From: Rikenellaceae bacterium
GTDB taxonomy: Bacteria > Bacteroidota > Bacteroidia > Bacteroidales > Rikenellaceae
Length of the DNA: 64,000 nucleotides
Assembly: GCA_015059715.1 (NCBI GenBank)
Contig: SUZV01000014.1
Coordinates: forward strand, 1-64,000
Direction: 5' to 3'
A program made the position numbers and the translations under genes. The notes below the pieces were generated by a model. The model worked only from the letters and a program-made list of their open reading frames with translations. It was not told the DNA's origin and did not search any database. The first letter of the stretch is position 1; the number at the start of each line of letters is the position of its first letter. Positions 16,112-24,288 of this stretch are shown here, in pieces.

Positions 16112-18013
16112 TTATAACCATCCGCCATTCGTGGGCTTCGTATGACGAACAACCATCTCAAGCTCGCGTTCTACAACCATACCGCCCATAGAGTCGCCAC
16201 CACCTACGTTCTGGCCTCCGATGATAGCCTTTACCTTTATACGACCCGTTCCCGATTTGTCGCACTTTATCGATAGCTTACCATCCACGATGCTTGGCGC
16301 AGTCTGAATACCGAGAGCAACACACACCTCATCCGATACCTCGCAACCCTGGTATGTCAGCGTTTCTGAGCCGCCACCGAAGTGCTCGTCTAAAGATACA
16401 AGAGCCTCCTCGCCTCGCTTGATGTATAGGCATGGTGTTGAGTCAAGCTGCATAAGCAGTAGGTGAGCATCGATATATCCCGAACCGAGCTTATTGGCAT
16501 AGGATGCAAGATCAAGACCATAATAATTGCCACTCGCATAATCAAAAAATTGCTTTGTGCCTGTCTGATACGGATTTATGTCGTGTACCGATGTCTGAAT
16601 GAGCGTGCGCAGGTAGTCGGGCGTAAGGGTGTAACCCTGCTTTAGTGCATACGAGAGCGCGAGGGCAGCACAACCTGTAACGTGAGGCGTTGCCATCGAA
16701 GTACCATGCATATACTCATAGCCATCGCCATAGAGGCTGGTTGAGGTCGACGATATGGTATTTATGGTGCCGCCATAGTTGAAATCACCACCTGGAGCTG
16801 AGATATTGCAACCAGGGCCATAGTTGGAATAGTAGGCTACGGTGTAGTCCGATGACATCGCCGTAACGCATACATACTTGTGGTAGGCTCCAGGGTAGGT
16901 GGGTCGTGGGTGTGACTCGTTACCTGCTGCAAAGAATGCTAAGCCACCCTCCATAACACCATCAAGGCGAGCATTCGCCTCGAAGTAGTCGATAGCATTC
17001 TTAACAGCAGAGTCATTCGCCTCGAACTGATTATCCGAAAGGAAGGCATCTGGCTCATAGCCCCATGAGTTATTAATAAGCACCGCACCATTGTCGGCAG
17101 CATACTGGAAACCCTGAGCAATCTGGTGATGGTAGCAATCATCATCACCCTGGAATATCTGTATGGACATAAGTCGCACACCGTCGTTATTACCCGTACC
17201 GCCAGCAATACCGCATACAGCATAGCCGTTGTTGTTTACCGCCGAGATAGTGCCCGCCACATGCGTACCGTGGTCGTCGGCAGTAATCTTGCCCGAGCCC
17301 TTAACGAAGTTATATCCATAGATATCATCGACATATCCGTTCATATCATCATCTATGCCCAATTGGCCATTCTGCTCCGCCTCATTGACCCACATATTAT
17401 CCTTGAGGTCGGGGTGGTCATACATAATACCACCATCCATAACGGCCACAATAACGCGACGATCACCAGCGGTGTACTTCCATGCGTTTAGCAGGTTGAT
17501 ATCTGCACCTGGAGTGCAATAATCGTTCGGCTTGCCACCGATCGTGCCATCGTTGTAGTAGTTCCACTGCCAGGGTAGCTCGGGGTCGTCGAAGGGCATC
17601 TCTACCGAGCGCGTAGGCTCGGGACGCGAAGTGGGCATTGGCAACGCCTGGCTCACAATGGGCTTCATCTTTAGGTCAAACTCCACGCGCTCGACAACCT
17701 CCAGCGCAGCTATGCTCTCGGCCACGCTCTTTAGGTCGAGCTCTTTGTCGAAATGTACGAGTCGCCAGCGGTCAAGCTTATCATCGCCCGTAACCTTTGG
17801 GATCAGTGGCTTAACATCGAGCTCAAGGCCATCAACGGCTATGGTAGCGTGCATATCCGTTAGGCGCACCAGAAGGCGACCCTTAGCGGCCCCCTCGCTC
17901 CAGTTATATATCTTGCTGCTTGGCTCTCGCTCAACAGCGGGGTTGTCTACGTTCTCCTTTACGCATGCCGCCAAGAGTAGTATGGCAACAATGTATGTAC
18001 AAAATCTTTTCAT
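16112..18013 (-). CDS. Subtilisin-like serine protease lipoprotein (S8 family)
   Basis: A 633-aa protease with type II signal (Cys17). Residues about 40-120 form a propeptide-like domain (GRLLVRLTD to VERVEFDLKMKP). The catalytic triad is complete: Asp193 in VAVMDGG, His248 in DDHGTHVAGT and Ser439 in HGTSMATPH, with oxyanion Asn in AAGNES. A C-terminal beta domain follows from about 510. It should act on the cell surface or in the periplasm. It lies in the middle of a minus-strand operon, 16 nt behind the fimbrillin/lipocalin-like lipoprotein and 19 nt ahead of the FN3/lipocalin-like lipoprotein, a tight arrangement suggesting the three work together. Confidence 0.92.
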   Translation of the reverse strand: MKRFCTYIVAILLLAACVKENVDNPAVEREPSSKIYNWSEGAAKGRLLVRLTDMHATIAVDGLELDVKPLIPKVTGDDKLDRWRLVHFDKELDLKSVAESIAALEVVERVEFDLKMKPIVSQALPMPTSRPEPTRSVEMPFDDPELPWQWNYYNDGTIGGKPNDYCTPGADINLLNAWKYTAGDRRVIVAVMDGGIMYDHPDLKDNMWVNEAEQNGQLGIDDDMNGYVDDIYGYNFVKGSGKITADDHGTHVAGTISAVNNNGYAVCGIAGGTGNNDGVRLMSIQIFQGDDDCYHHQIAQGFQYAADNGAVLINNSWGYEPDAFLSDNQFEANDSAVKNAIDYFEANARLDGVMEGGLAFFAAGNESHPRPTYPGAYHKYVCVTAMSSDYTVAYYSNYGPGCNISAPGGDFNYGGTINTISSTSTSLYGDGYEYMHGTSMATPHVTGCAALALSYALKQGYTLTPDYLRTLIQTSVHDINPYQTGTKQFFDYASGNYYGLDLASYANKLGSGYIDAHLLLMQLDSTPCLYIKRGEEALVSLDEHFGGGSETLTYQGCEVSDEVCVALGIQTAPSIVDGKLSIKCDKSGTGRIKVKAIIGGQNVGGGDSMGGMVVERELEMVVRHTKPTNGGWL

Positions 18014-18029
18014 ATATTATCTGTGTTTT

Positions 18030-19196
18030 TTATAGGAATCGCTCGGTTGATGTTGTGCGTGTCGCCTCGGCTGGCTTTGTGGGCAGACCCTCGGGAAGCT
18101 CGCAGCGTCCATATACTGAGATGTCGGTAGGGTCTAAGCTGTCTGTCCACGTCATCGTGTCGCCATCGATAGTCACTTCGTATGAGGCGCGCCACTCTAC
18201 GCCGTCTTGGTATGTGCCAGATAGCAGACCACCCTGATAGGTCATCGTGCTCTCGAAGTACTCCCACTCGAAGCTCTCTATGCGCTGCCAGAGCTCTACT
18301 GTGCCCTCCTCGGCAATGGATAGATATACATCAAATGATGGCTCGCTACCTGCCCACTCGGTGAGGTGCCAGCTGCCTACCATACGTGCTATAGTGTCAT
18401 CTGCGGGCGCATATGAGGTGCTAAAGCCACCGTTGCGAGGTATGGTAATATCTCGCTCGACAACCTTTACTAAGTCGCTTGCGTTGTTACTACGCTTGTA
18501 TGTTACTTTAAAGTTGCCAGCTGGCGTAGTGCCTGGCAGTAGGGTGATGTAGTAGCTGCCTATGGCAAAGGTCTCGGTAGCTGAGCCTGCAACGAGCGTA
18601 ACCTGCGATTTACTCTCGATAACCTTGGTGATGTTGCCCTCGGCATCCACCTTTACCTTGCCAGCTATGCCGTTACCCTCGACAATAACGCTGTGTAGAT
18701 CATTCTCGGTTATATCTATGCGTAGAAAACCCATGATATTCTTAAGGGTGAAGGCTGGGCTGCCCTTCTCAAACTCCGCCACCGAGAGTATTGCTCCATC
18801 CATTGCCGTGTGGTCGTCGATTTGCTGATTATCTGGAGCCGTAAGTACTATGTCACCATCTACAACCTCGGCAGCACTGTAGGGGTATACGGCACGTAGT
18901 GTTGTAGCCTCGGCAGCCACCATGCCTGTTATTTGTGCTGTTTTGCCATCGATGCTACCCTCGACAATAGTAAACTCACGCAGCGAAACACCGTCGTATA
19001 TGCCCACAACATCGTCATAGCACCAATTTACACTCTTGCCATCCTCGCCGATATAGGTTCGTGACATCTCGCCATTGATAGCTATGGTTAGAGGCTCCAA
19101 CTTACTGCTCTGCTCGATGCTTATCTGCTCGACGCTACATGCCATCAGCACAATGAGTGGTGTGGCATAGTAGAGAAATTTAAAAAAACGCTTCAT
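18030..19196 (-). CDS. Lipoprotein with fimbrillin-like N-terminus and C-terminal lipocalin-like domain
   Basis: About 388 aa from ATG 19196, which gives a type II signal (MKRFFKFLYYATPLIVLMAC, Cys20); the longer frame from 19229 adds only a spurious leader. The N-terminal part (LTIAINGEMSRTYIGEDG, then VNWCYDDVVGIYDG, then LRAVYPYSA) resembles the fimbrillin / Mfa-type lipoproteins of Bacteroidales. From about residue 283 comes the same lipocalin-like domain as at 14647 (GSWHLTEW, FDVYLSI, VELWQRIES, GDTMTW), with the same R-F-L end. It is the first gene of the operon, with a -7 box at 19219-19226. Role unknown; possibly surface adhesion or control of the next-door protease. Confidence 0.72.
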   Translation of the reverse strand: MKRFFKFLYYATPLIVLMACSVEQISIEQSSKLEPLTIAINGEMSRTYIGEDGKSVNWCYDDVVGIYDGVSLREFTIVEGSIDGKTAQITGMVAAEATTLRAVYPYSAAEVVDGDIVLTAPDNQQIDDHTAMDGAILSVAEFEKGSPAFTLKNIMGFLRIDITENDLHSVIVEGNGIAGKVKVDAEGNITKVIESKSQVTLVAGSATETFAIGSYYITLLPGTTPAGNFKVTYKRSNNASDLVKVVERDITIPRNGGFSTSYAPADDTIARMVGSWHLTEWAGSEPSFDVYLSIAEEGTVELWQRIESFEWEYFESTMTYQGGLLSGTYQDGVEWRASYEVTIDGDTMTWTDSLDPTDISVYGRCELPEGLPTKPAEATRTTSTERFL

Positions 19197-19218
19197 ACTT
19201 ATTATATTATTACAACGG

Positions 19219-19226
19219 CAAATGTA
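19219..19226 (-). promoter_or_regulatory. -7 box ahead of the lipoprotein/subtilase operon
   Basis: Minus-strand TACATTTG fits TAnnTTTG and lies 22 nt ahead of the start codon. No clear TTTG was found at the right distance upstream. Confidence 0.5.
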
Positions 19227-19423
19227 CAAAAATAAAACGAAAAAATAACACTTTTGCGTTAAAATTTTGTTTGATAAGCTATTATCTCTCTGAACCTATT
19301 TAATTTACAGGTTATATTTTGTTTTAAATGTGGGGGTGTGAGGCGTTATCATCTTAGCCTACAATCTATCGAGGGTGGGGTTATACGGATAGAGGTTATT
19401 GGTGTAGAGTAGATATATATAAA

Positions 19424-19463
19424 AACACCTTAGTTACAATGCTCGCACTATAACTAAGGTGTT
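19424..19463 (-). terminator. Terminator of the gltX-galM transcript
   Basis: Perfect 13-bp stem AACACCTTAGTTA / TAACTAAGGTGTT with a 14-nt loop, followed on the minus strand by a T-run. It lies downstream of galM (minus) after a foldback element. Confidence 0.7.
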
Positions 19464-19470
19464 ATATGTA

Positions 19471-19663
19471 AGAAGCTGTTTTGAATTTTATTAAATGAGT
19501 TAAATCATTGCTGCGAGAAGAGTTTCGGAGTCTTTGAGGCTCTTATAGACTTCTTTCTAATTGCAAAATTTGGAAATAGCCCGCTATTACCTGCATTTTA
19601 CAATATAAAATTAGTTCTATAATAGCTCTCAAATACTCTCGAAATAAAATTCAAACAGCTTCT
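19471..19663. repeat. Foldback (MITE-like) element, family 1, copy A
   Basis: A 193-bp element whose ends are inverted repeats of about 21 bp (left end AGAAGCTGTTTTGAATTT, right end ATTCAAACAGCTTCT). Farther in, TTTCGgAGtcTTTGAGgc on the left pairs imperfectly with TTTCGAGAGTATTTGAGAGC read from the right, so the whole unit folds back. A shortened second copy is at 47666-47794. There is no coding capacity. The rest of the gap 19230-19747 holds the galM terminator and no gene. Confidence 0.8.
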
Positions 19664-19747
19664 AAGAATACAACATAAATTTAGGGGCATCAGCTTTGTA
19701 GGCTACTACTTTGCTTGTCGGTGCCCATCGAAACCTATATCGAGGGA

Positions 19748-20803
19748 TTAAAACGTGCCCAACCTAAATACTATCTTATTGCAGTATAGTTCGCCAGCCT
19801 TAAGCTCGATACTTGGGAAGTGTGGGTGGTTCACCGCGTCGCTATATGCCTGACACTCGATAGCCACGCCTGCATAGTCGTCGTAGCGACCACCAGACTT
19901 AGTTACGGGGCAGCCGCCAGCAAGCCAGTTGCCTGTATAGAGCACCGCAGCAGGCGATGACGATAGTATTGTCACCTTGCGGCCCGTAGCTGAGCAACGT
20001 AGCTCTCCGACCTCTGCCAAGATGTTCTTCTGCCATCCATCGACAACAAAGCAGTGGTCATAACCTCGGAAGTTGCGTATGTTGTTAAACTCCGAGTCTA
20101 TATCCTTGCTAAACTCGCGCCACTCGGTAAAGTCGAGAGCCGTAGACTTAACGTCAAGGAGCTTACCTGTAGGAATCTGCACGGTGTCCATCTCAAGCAC
20201 CTGCGAGCAGCGAAGCTTAAGCTCGTGGTCGAGGATGCTCTTGCCCGAGGCCTCGCCGTGAAGGTTCCAATAGAGGTGGTTGGTTAGGTTTACAACGGTC
20301 GTCTTATTACTCTTGGCGACATAGGTAATCTCAAGGTTATCCTCGTCGTCAAAGTCGTAGATAGCCTCGACAATAAGCTCTCCGGGGTATCCCTGCTCCA
20401 TATCCTCGGCAACATAGCTAAAGACCACACGATTGGTCTCTACGCGGCCCTCCCAATAGCGGTTGGCAAAGCCCTTAGAGCCACCGTGAAGGTGGTTAGG
20501 GCCATTGTTTACCTCAAGGCGATACTCTACGCCATCGATAACCATATGTCCGCGAGCTATGCGACCAGCAACACGTCCTACGCTCTTGCCGCTTGCAGCA
20601 CCATCACCAATGTAGCTCTCAGGCTCGCGATAGCCCAACGCCACATCGTCGATATTGCCATCTCTGTCGGCAAACTTAACGCCCACGATAGCCGCACCGA
20701 TATTACATAGCTGCACCTCCGAACCTCGGCTGTTGCGCATAGTATACATTACAACACCCTCGCCCTCGGGAGTAGAACCCCATATATGTTGTAAAATCTC
20801 CAT
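19748..20803 (-). CDS. galM: Aldose 1-epimerase (mutarotase)
   Basis: Interconverts the alpha and beta anomers of aldoses such as galactose and glucose. The 351-aa protein has the family landmarks NNGPNHLHGGSKGF (catalytic-region His), LTNHLYWNL (second His motif TNHxYWNL), and the C-terminal VAIECQAYSDAVNHP with IELKAGE. No signal peptide, so cytoplasmic. Its ATG overlaps the gltX stop codon by one base (TAATG), so it is translationally coupled to gltX. No other galactose gene is adjacent. Confidence 0.94.
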   Translation of the reverse strand: MEILQHIWGSTPEGEGVVMYTMRNSRGSEVQLCNIGAAIVGVKFADRDGNIDDVALGYREPESYIGDGAASGKSVGRVAGRIARGHMVIDGVEYRLEVNNGPNHLHGGSKGFANRYWEGRVETNRVVFSYVAEDMEQGYPGELIVEAIYDFDDEDNLEITYVAKSNKTTVVNLTNHLYWNLHGEASGKSILDHELKLRCSQVLEMDTVQIPTGKLLDVKSTALDFTEWREFSKDIDSEFNNIRNFRGYDHCFVVDGWQKNILAEVGELRCSATGRKVTILSSSPAAVLYTGNWLAGGCPVTKSGGRYDDYAGVAIECQAYSDAVNHPHFPSIELKAGELYCNKIVFRLGTF

Positions 20804-22335
20804 TACTCCATAGGTTTAAGGTTTGCAATTATAGCCTCAATACGACGTAGTGTCTCCTCCTTGCCGATAAACTCCGTAACGTCGAACATACCTGGGCCCT
20901 TACCTGCACCTACGAGTGCTAAACGGAGCGTATTCATCACCTGACCCAGCGAGAAGCCCTTAGCTTCAATCCATGCACGCACCACACTCTCGGTATTCTC
21001 CTTAGAGAACTCCTCGATGCCCTTGAGTAGCTCGGCAAGCTCGGCCAGCATCGCAGGGTTGTCGCCCTTCCACTGCTTCTTGGCAAGCTTCTCGTCATAC
21101 TCCGTAGGTGCTACGAAGAAGAACGACGTGAGGTCCCACATATCGGTAACCAAGGTCATACGCTCCTTCATAATCTCGGCAGCCTTGCCTGCTCTCTCGT
21201 CGGTAGTCTCCACGCCATGTGCCTTGAGTATTGGCTGGATGTATGGTGCGAGCTGCTCGGCACTCATAGCGTGCATATATTGAGCATTGAACCACTTAGC
21301 CTTGTCGGGCTGGAAACGAGCACCAGCCTTCGATACGCGCTCCAACGAGAAGGAGTCGATAAGCTCCTGCATAGAGAATATCTCCTGCTCTGTTCCAGGG
21401 TTCCAGCCCAGAAGCGAGAGCATATTTATAAACGCCTCGGCTAAGTAGCCATCCTCGCGGTAGCCACGTGCTGTCTCGCCCGTAGGTGATGTCCAGAAGA
21501 GTGGAAATACGGGGAATCCCATCTTGTCGCCATCGCGCTTCGAGAGCTTACCACTGCCCGTAGGCTTAAGAAGTAGCGGTAGGTGTGCAAACTCTGGCTG
21601 AGTATCTGTCCAGCCAAAGGCGCGATAGAGAAGGTAGTGTAGAGGCAACGATGGTAGCCACTCCTCGCCACGTATAACATGCGATACCTCCATAAGGTGG
21701 TCGTCGACGATGTTGGCGAGGTGATATGTAGGCAGAGCATCTGCCGACTTATAGAGCACCTTATCGTCGAGCGTAGAGGTGTTCATCTCGACATGACCAC
21801 GTATAAGGTCATCCATCTTCACCACCTCGTTCTCGGGCATCTTAAAGCGTACTACCCACTGGTCTCCACGAGCTATGCGCTCCTCGACCTCCTCCTTAGA
21901 TAGGCGAAGCGACGTGGCAAGCTTCTCGCGTACCTCGTAGTTATAGGCGAAGGTCTTACCTGCGGCCTCAGCCTCGGAGCGTAGCTTGTCAAGCTCCTCG
22001 GGGGTGTCAAAGGCGTAGTATGCCCAGCCAGCATCGACAAGCTGCTTGGCGTACTGCAAATATATCTCGCGACGCTCGCTCTGACGATATGGAGCGTGTG
22101 GGCCACCATAGCCTACGCCCTCGTCAATCTCGATACCGCACCACTTCAGCGACTCGATGATATACTCCTCGGCCCCTGGGACAAAACGCTGTGAATCTGT
22201 ATCCTCGATACGAAGAATCATCTTACCGCCGTTACGACGCGCAAAAAGATAGTTATAAAGTGCTGTGCGCACACCACCAATGTGTAGTGGGCCTGTAGGG
22301 CTGGGCGCAAAACGAACTCTTACCTCTCTACTCAT
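20803..22335 (-). CDS. gltX: Glutamyl-tRNA synthetase
   Basis: Class I aminoacyl-tRNA synthetase that charges tRNA-Glu. The HIGH-type motif is in [24 protein letters not shown] near the N-terminus and the KMSKS-type motif is KLSKRDG near residue 265. At 510 aa it is a complete discriminating or general GluRS. It is the first of the gltX-galM pair; a short 34-nt gap separates it from the SIMPL gene upstream, so the two are probably in the same transcript. Confidence 0.97.
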   Translation of the reverse strand: MSREVRVRFAPSPTGPLHIGGVRTALYNYLFARRNGGKMILRIEDTDSQRFVPGAEEYIIESLKWCGIEIDEGVGYGGPHAPYRQSERREIYLQYAKQLVDAGWAYYAFDTPEELDKLRSEAEAAGKTFAYNYEVREKLATSLRLSKEEVEERIARGDQWVVRFKMPENEVVKMDDLIRGHVEMNTSTLDDKVLYKSADALPTYHLANIVDDHLMEVSHVIRGEEWLPSLPLHYLLYRAFGWTDTQPEFAHLPLLLKPTGSGKLSKRDGDKMGFPVFPLFWTSPTGETARGYREDGYLAEAFINMLSLLGWNPGTEQEIFSMQELIDSFSLERVSKAGARFQPDKAKWFNAQYMHAMSAEQLAPYIQPILKAHGVETTDERAGKAAEIMKERMTLVTDMWDLTSFFFVAPTEYDEKLAKKQWKGDNPAMLAELAELLKGIEEFSKENTESVVRAWIEAKGFSLGQVMNTLRLALVGAGKGPGMFDVTEFIGKEETLRRIEAIIANLKPME

Positions 22336-22369
22336 AATATCTATGTTTTATGCTAAATTGTTATATCGT

Positions 22370-23113
22370 TTACTTTACCGAAGGCTTAATCTTGTACTCT
22401 GCACGTACCGTAACGCGCGCCTTCTTCTCGCGTGACGATAGGTTAAACGAGCCACCTGCCGAGAACTCCTCGTCGCCTGTAGCCGCAGTAATCTGGAACA
22501 CACCAGCGCGTGACATCGCCAAATCGCCAAGCTGGGCATTCGAGTTCTCGGCAATCTTCATCGCGCGCTCACGTGCGTCGGCCGCAGCCGCAGCTATAAG
22601 GTCGAGCTTTACGCTCTCAAGCTTCGAGTAGTAGTACATCGGATTCTGCACGTTGATATCTACGCCCTGAGCTATGAGCGATGGAAGCTCACGTGCTGCG
22701 CTCTCTACAGACTCTACATCCATCGACTCGATGCTAAAGCTCTGGCTGAGGTTGTAGCCAGCAAAGCGTGTACCTATGTAGTTACCATCCTCGTATACCG
22801 ATGTTGTGAGCTCGTAGGTGTATGGCATATTGAACGATATAGCCTCGCGAGCAACGCCCTTAGATACCAAAAAGTCGATAACCCTGTTGCGAGCCTCCTC
22901 TAAGCCTCTATATCCATCGGCAGCCTCGTAGCTCTCGTTCTCGATGCTACCCTCGATAACTATCATATCCGATGTAAACTTCGTCTCGCCAAGACCTGTG
23001 ACGGTGATTGTGCCTGTCATCGAGCGGTAACGCTGGGTGTAGGCTGTAGCCAATACTATCGCCGCCAATACTACCGAGGTGGCAATGATTATATGTTTCC
23101 AAAGGTTGTTCAT
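22370..23113 (-). CDS. SIMPL domain protein (DUF541)
   Basis: A 247-aa protein with one N-terminal transmembrane helix (residues about 6-26) and a SIMPL/DUF541 domain: GTITVTGLGETKFTSDMIVIEGSIE at the start, a DFLVSKGV segment, and AAAADARERAMKIAENSNAQLG, the conserved helix of the family. It is anchored to the inner membrane and faces the periplasm. Bacterial SIMPL proteins (YggE, BP26) are linked to oxidative stress or form channel-like rings, but their function is unsettled. It lies between ychF and gltX on the minus strand, with gaps of about 38 and 34 nt. Confidence 0.88.
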   Translation of the reverse strand: MNNLWKHIIIATSVVLAAIVLATAYTQRYRSMTGTITVTGLGETKFTSDMIVIEGSIENESYEAADGYRGLEEARNRVIDFLVSKGVAREAISFNMPYTYELTTSVYEDGNYIGTRFAGYNLSQSFSIESMDVESVESAARELPSLIAQGVDINVQNPMYYYSKLESVKLDLIAAAAADARERAMKIAENSNAQLGDLAMSRAGVFQITAATGDEEFSAGGSFNLSSREKKARVTVRAEYKIKPSVK

Positions 23114-23151
23114 AGCAATATAAATTTAGATGTTGTTAGTTTTAAAGTCGG

Positions 23152-24249
23152 TTATACGTTGAAGAGGAAGTGCATAATGTCGCCATCCTGCACTACATAC
23201 TCCTTACCCTCGATGCCAATCTTACCAACCTCGCGGCAGGCGCGCTCCGAGCCAAGTGTTACGTAATCGTCATACTTAATGACCTCGGCACGTATAAAGC
23301 CACGCTCAAAGTCGGTGTGGATGATACCTGCGGTCTCGGGGGCCTTCATACCTCGGCGGAAGGTCCAGGCGCGGCTCTCGTCAGCACCCGTAGTGAAGAA
23401 GGTCTGGAGGTCAAGCAGACGATATGCCGCCTTAATAAGACGACTTACGCCCGACTCCTTAAGTCCCATATCTTCGAGGAACATCTGACGCTCATCGTAG
23501 CTCTCCAGCTCGGCAATATCGGCCTCGGCAGAGGCTGCAACGATAAGCATCTCGGCCTTCTCGTTGGCTATAGCCGCCTTTACAGCCTCGGTGTGGGCAT
23601 TGCCCGTGAGTGCTGCGCTATCGTCGACGTTGCACACATACAGCACAGGCTTGTCGGTAAGTAGGTTCAGGTCCCACACCGTCTTGCGCTCCTCGGCACT
23701 AAGCTCTACGGTGCGAGCCGAGAGACCCTGCTCTAATGCCTCCTTGTAGCGGCAGAGAATGTCGTACTGACGCTTGGCAATCTTATCGCCTGCGGTGGCC
23801 TGCTTCTGACACTTGCCTATGCGATTCTCGATGGTCTCAAGGTCCTTGAGCTGAAGCTCTGTGTCGATGATGCCCTTGTCGCGCACGGGGTCTACTGTGC
23901 CATCTACATGGGTGATGTTGTCGTTCTCGAAGCAGCGCAATACGTGGATTATGGCGTTTGTATTACGAATATTTGCCAAGAACTTATTGCCAAGGCCTTC
24001 GCCCTTAGAGGCTCCCTTTACCAATCCTGCGATGTCGACAATCTCTATTGTCGTAGGCACCACGCGCTTGGGGTTATCCAGCTCGACGAGCTTTGTTAGT
24101 CGCTCATCGGGTACGGTGATAACGCCCACGTTGGGTTCAATGGTGCAGAAGGGGAAGTTTGCTGCTTGCGCACGTGCGTTTGATAGACAGTTAAAAAGTG
24201 TAGACTTACCAACATTGGGTAGTCCAACAATTCCACATTGTAAAGCCAT
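23152..24249 (-). CDS. ychF: Redox-regulated ATPase YchF
   Basis: Obg-family P-loop protein that prefers ATP over GTP and binds ribosomes; in E. coli it limits the oxidative stress response. The P-loop is GLPNVGKST at residues 8-16, switch and G3 region DIAGLVKGAS, and the NKFL/NVDD segment replaces the usual NKxD that gives GTP specificity. The C-terminal TGS-like domain ends in VQDGDIMHFLFNV. At 365 aa it is complete. The gene sits between ClC and the SIMPL gene on the minus strand. Confidence 0.97.
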   Translation of the reverse strand: MALQCGIVGLPNVGKSTLFNCLSNARAQAANFPFCTIEPNVGVITVPDERLTKLVELDNPKRVVPTTIEIVDIAGLVKGASKGEGLGNKFLANIRNTNAIIHVLRCFENDNITHVDGTVDPVRDKGIIDTELQLKDLETIENRIGKCQKQATAGDKIAKRQYDILCRYKEALEQGLSARTVELSAEERKTVWDLNLLTDKPVLYVCNVDDSAALTGNAHTEAVKAAIANEKAEMLIVAASAEADIAELESYDERQMFLEDMGLKESGVSRLIKAAYRLLDLQTFFTTGADESRAWTFRRGMKAPETAGIIHTDFERGFIRAEVIKYDDYVTLGSERACREVGKIGIEGKEYVVQDGDIMHFLFNV

Positions 24250-24288
24250 AATATTTCAATTTTACAAATTTCTAATTAGTAATTACTC

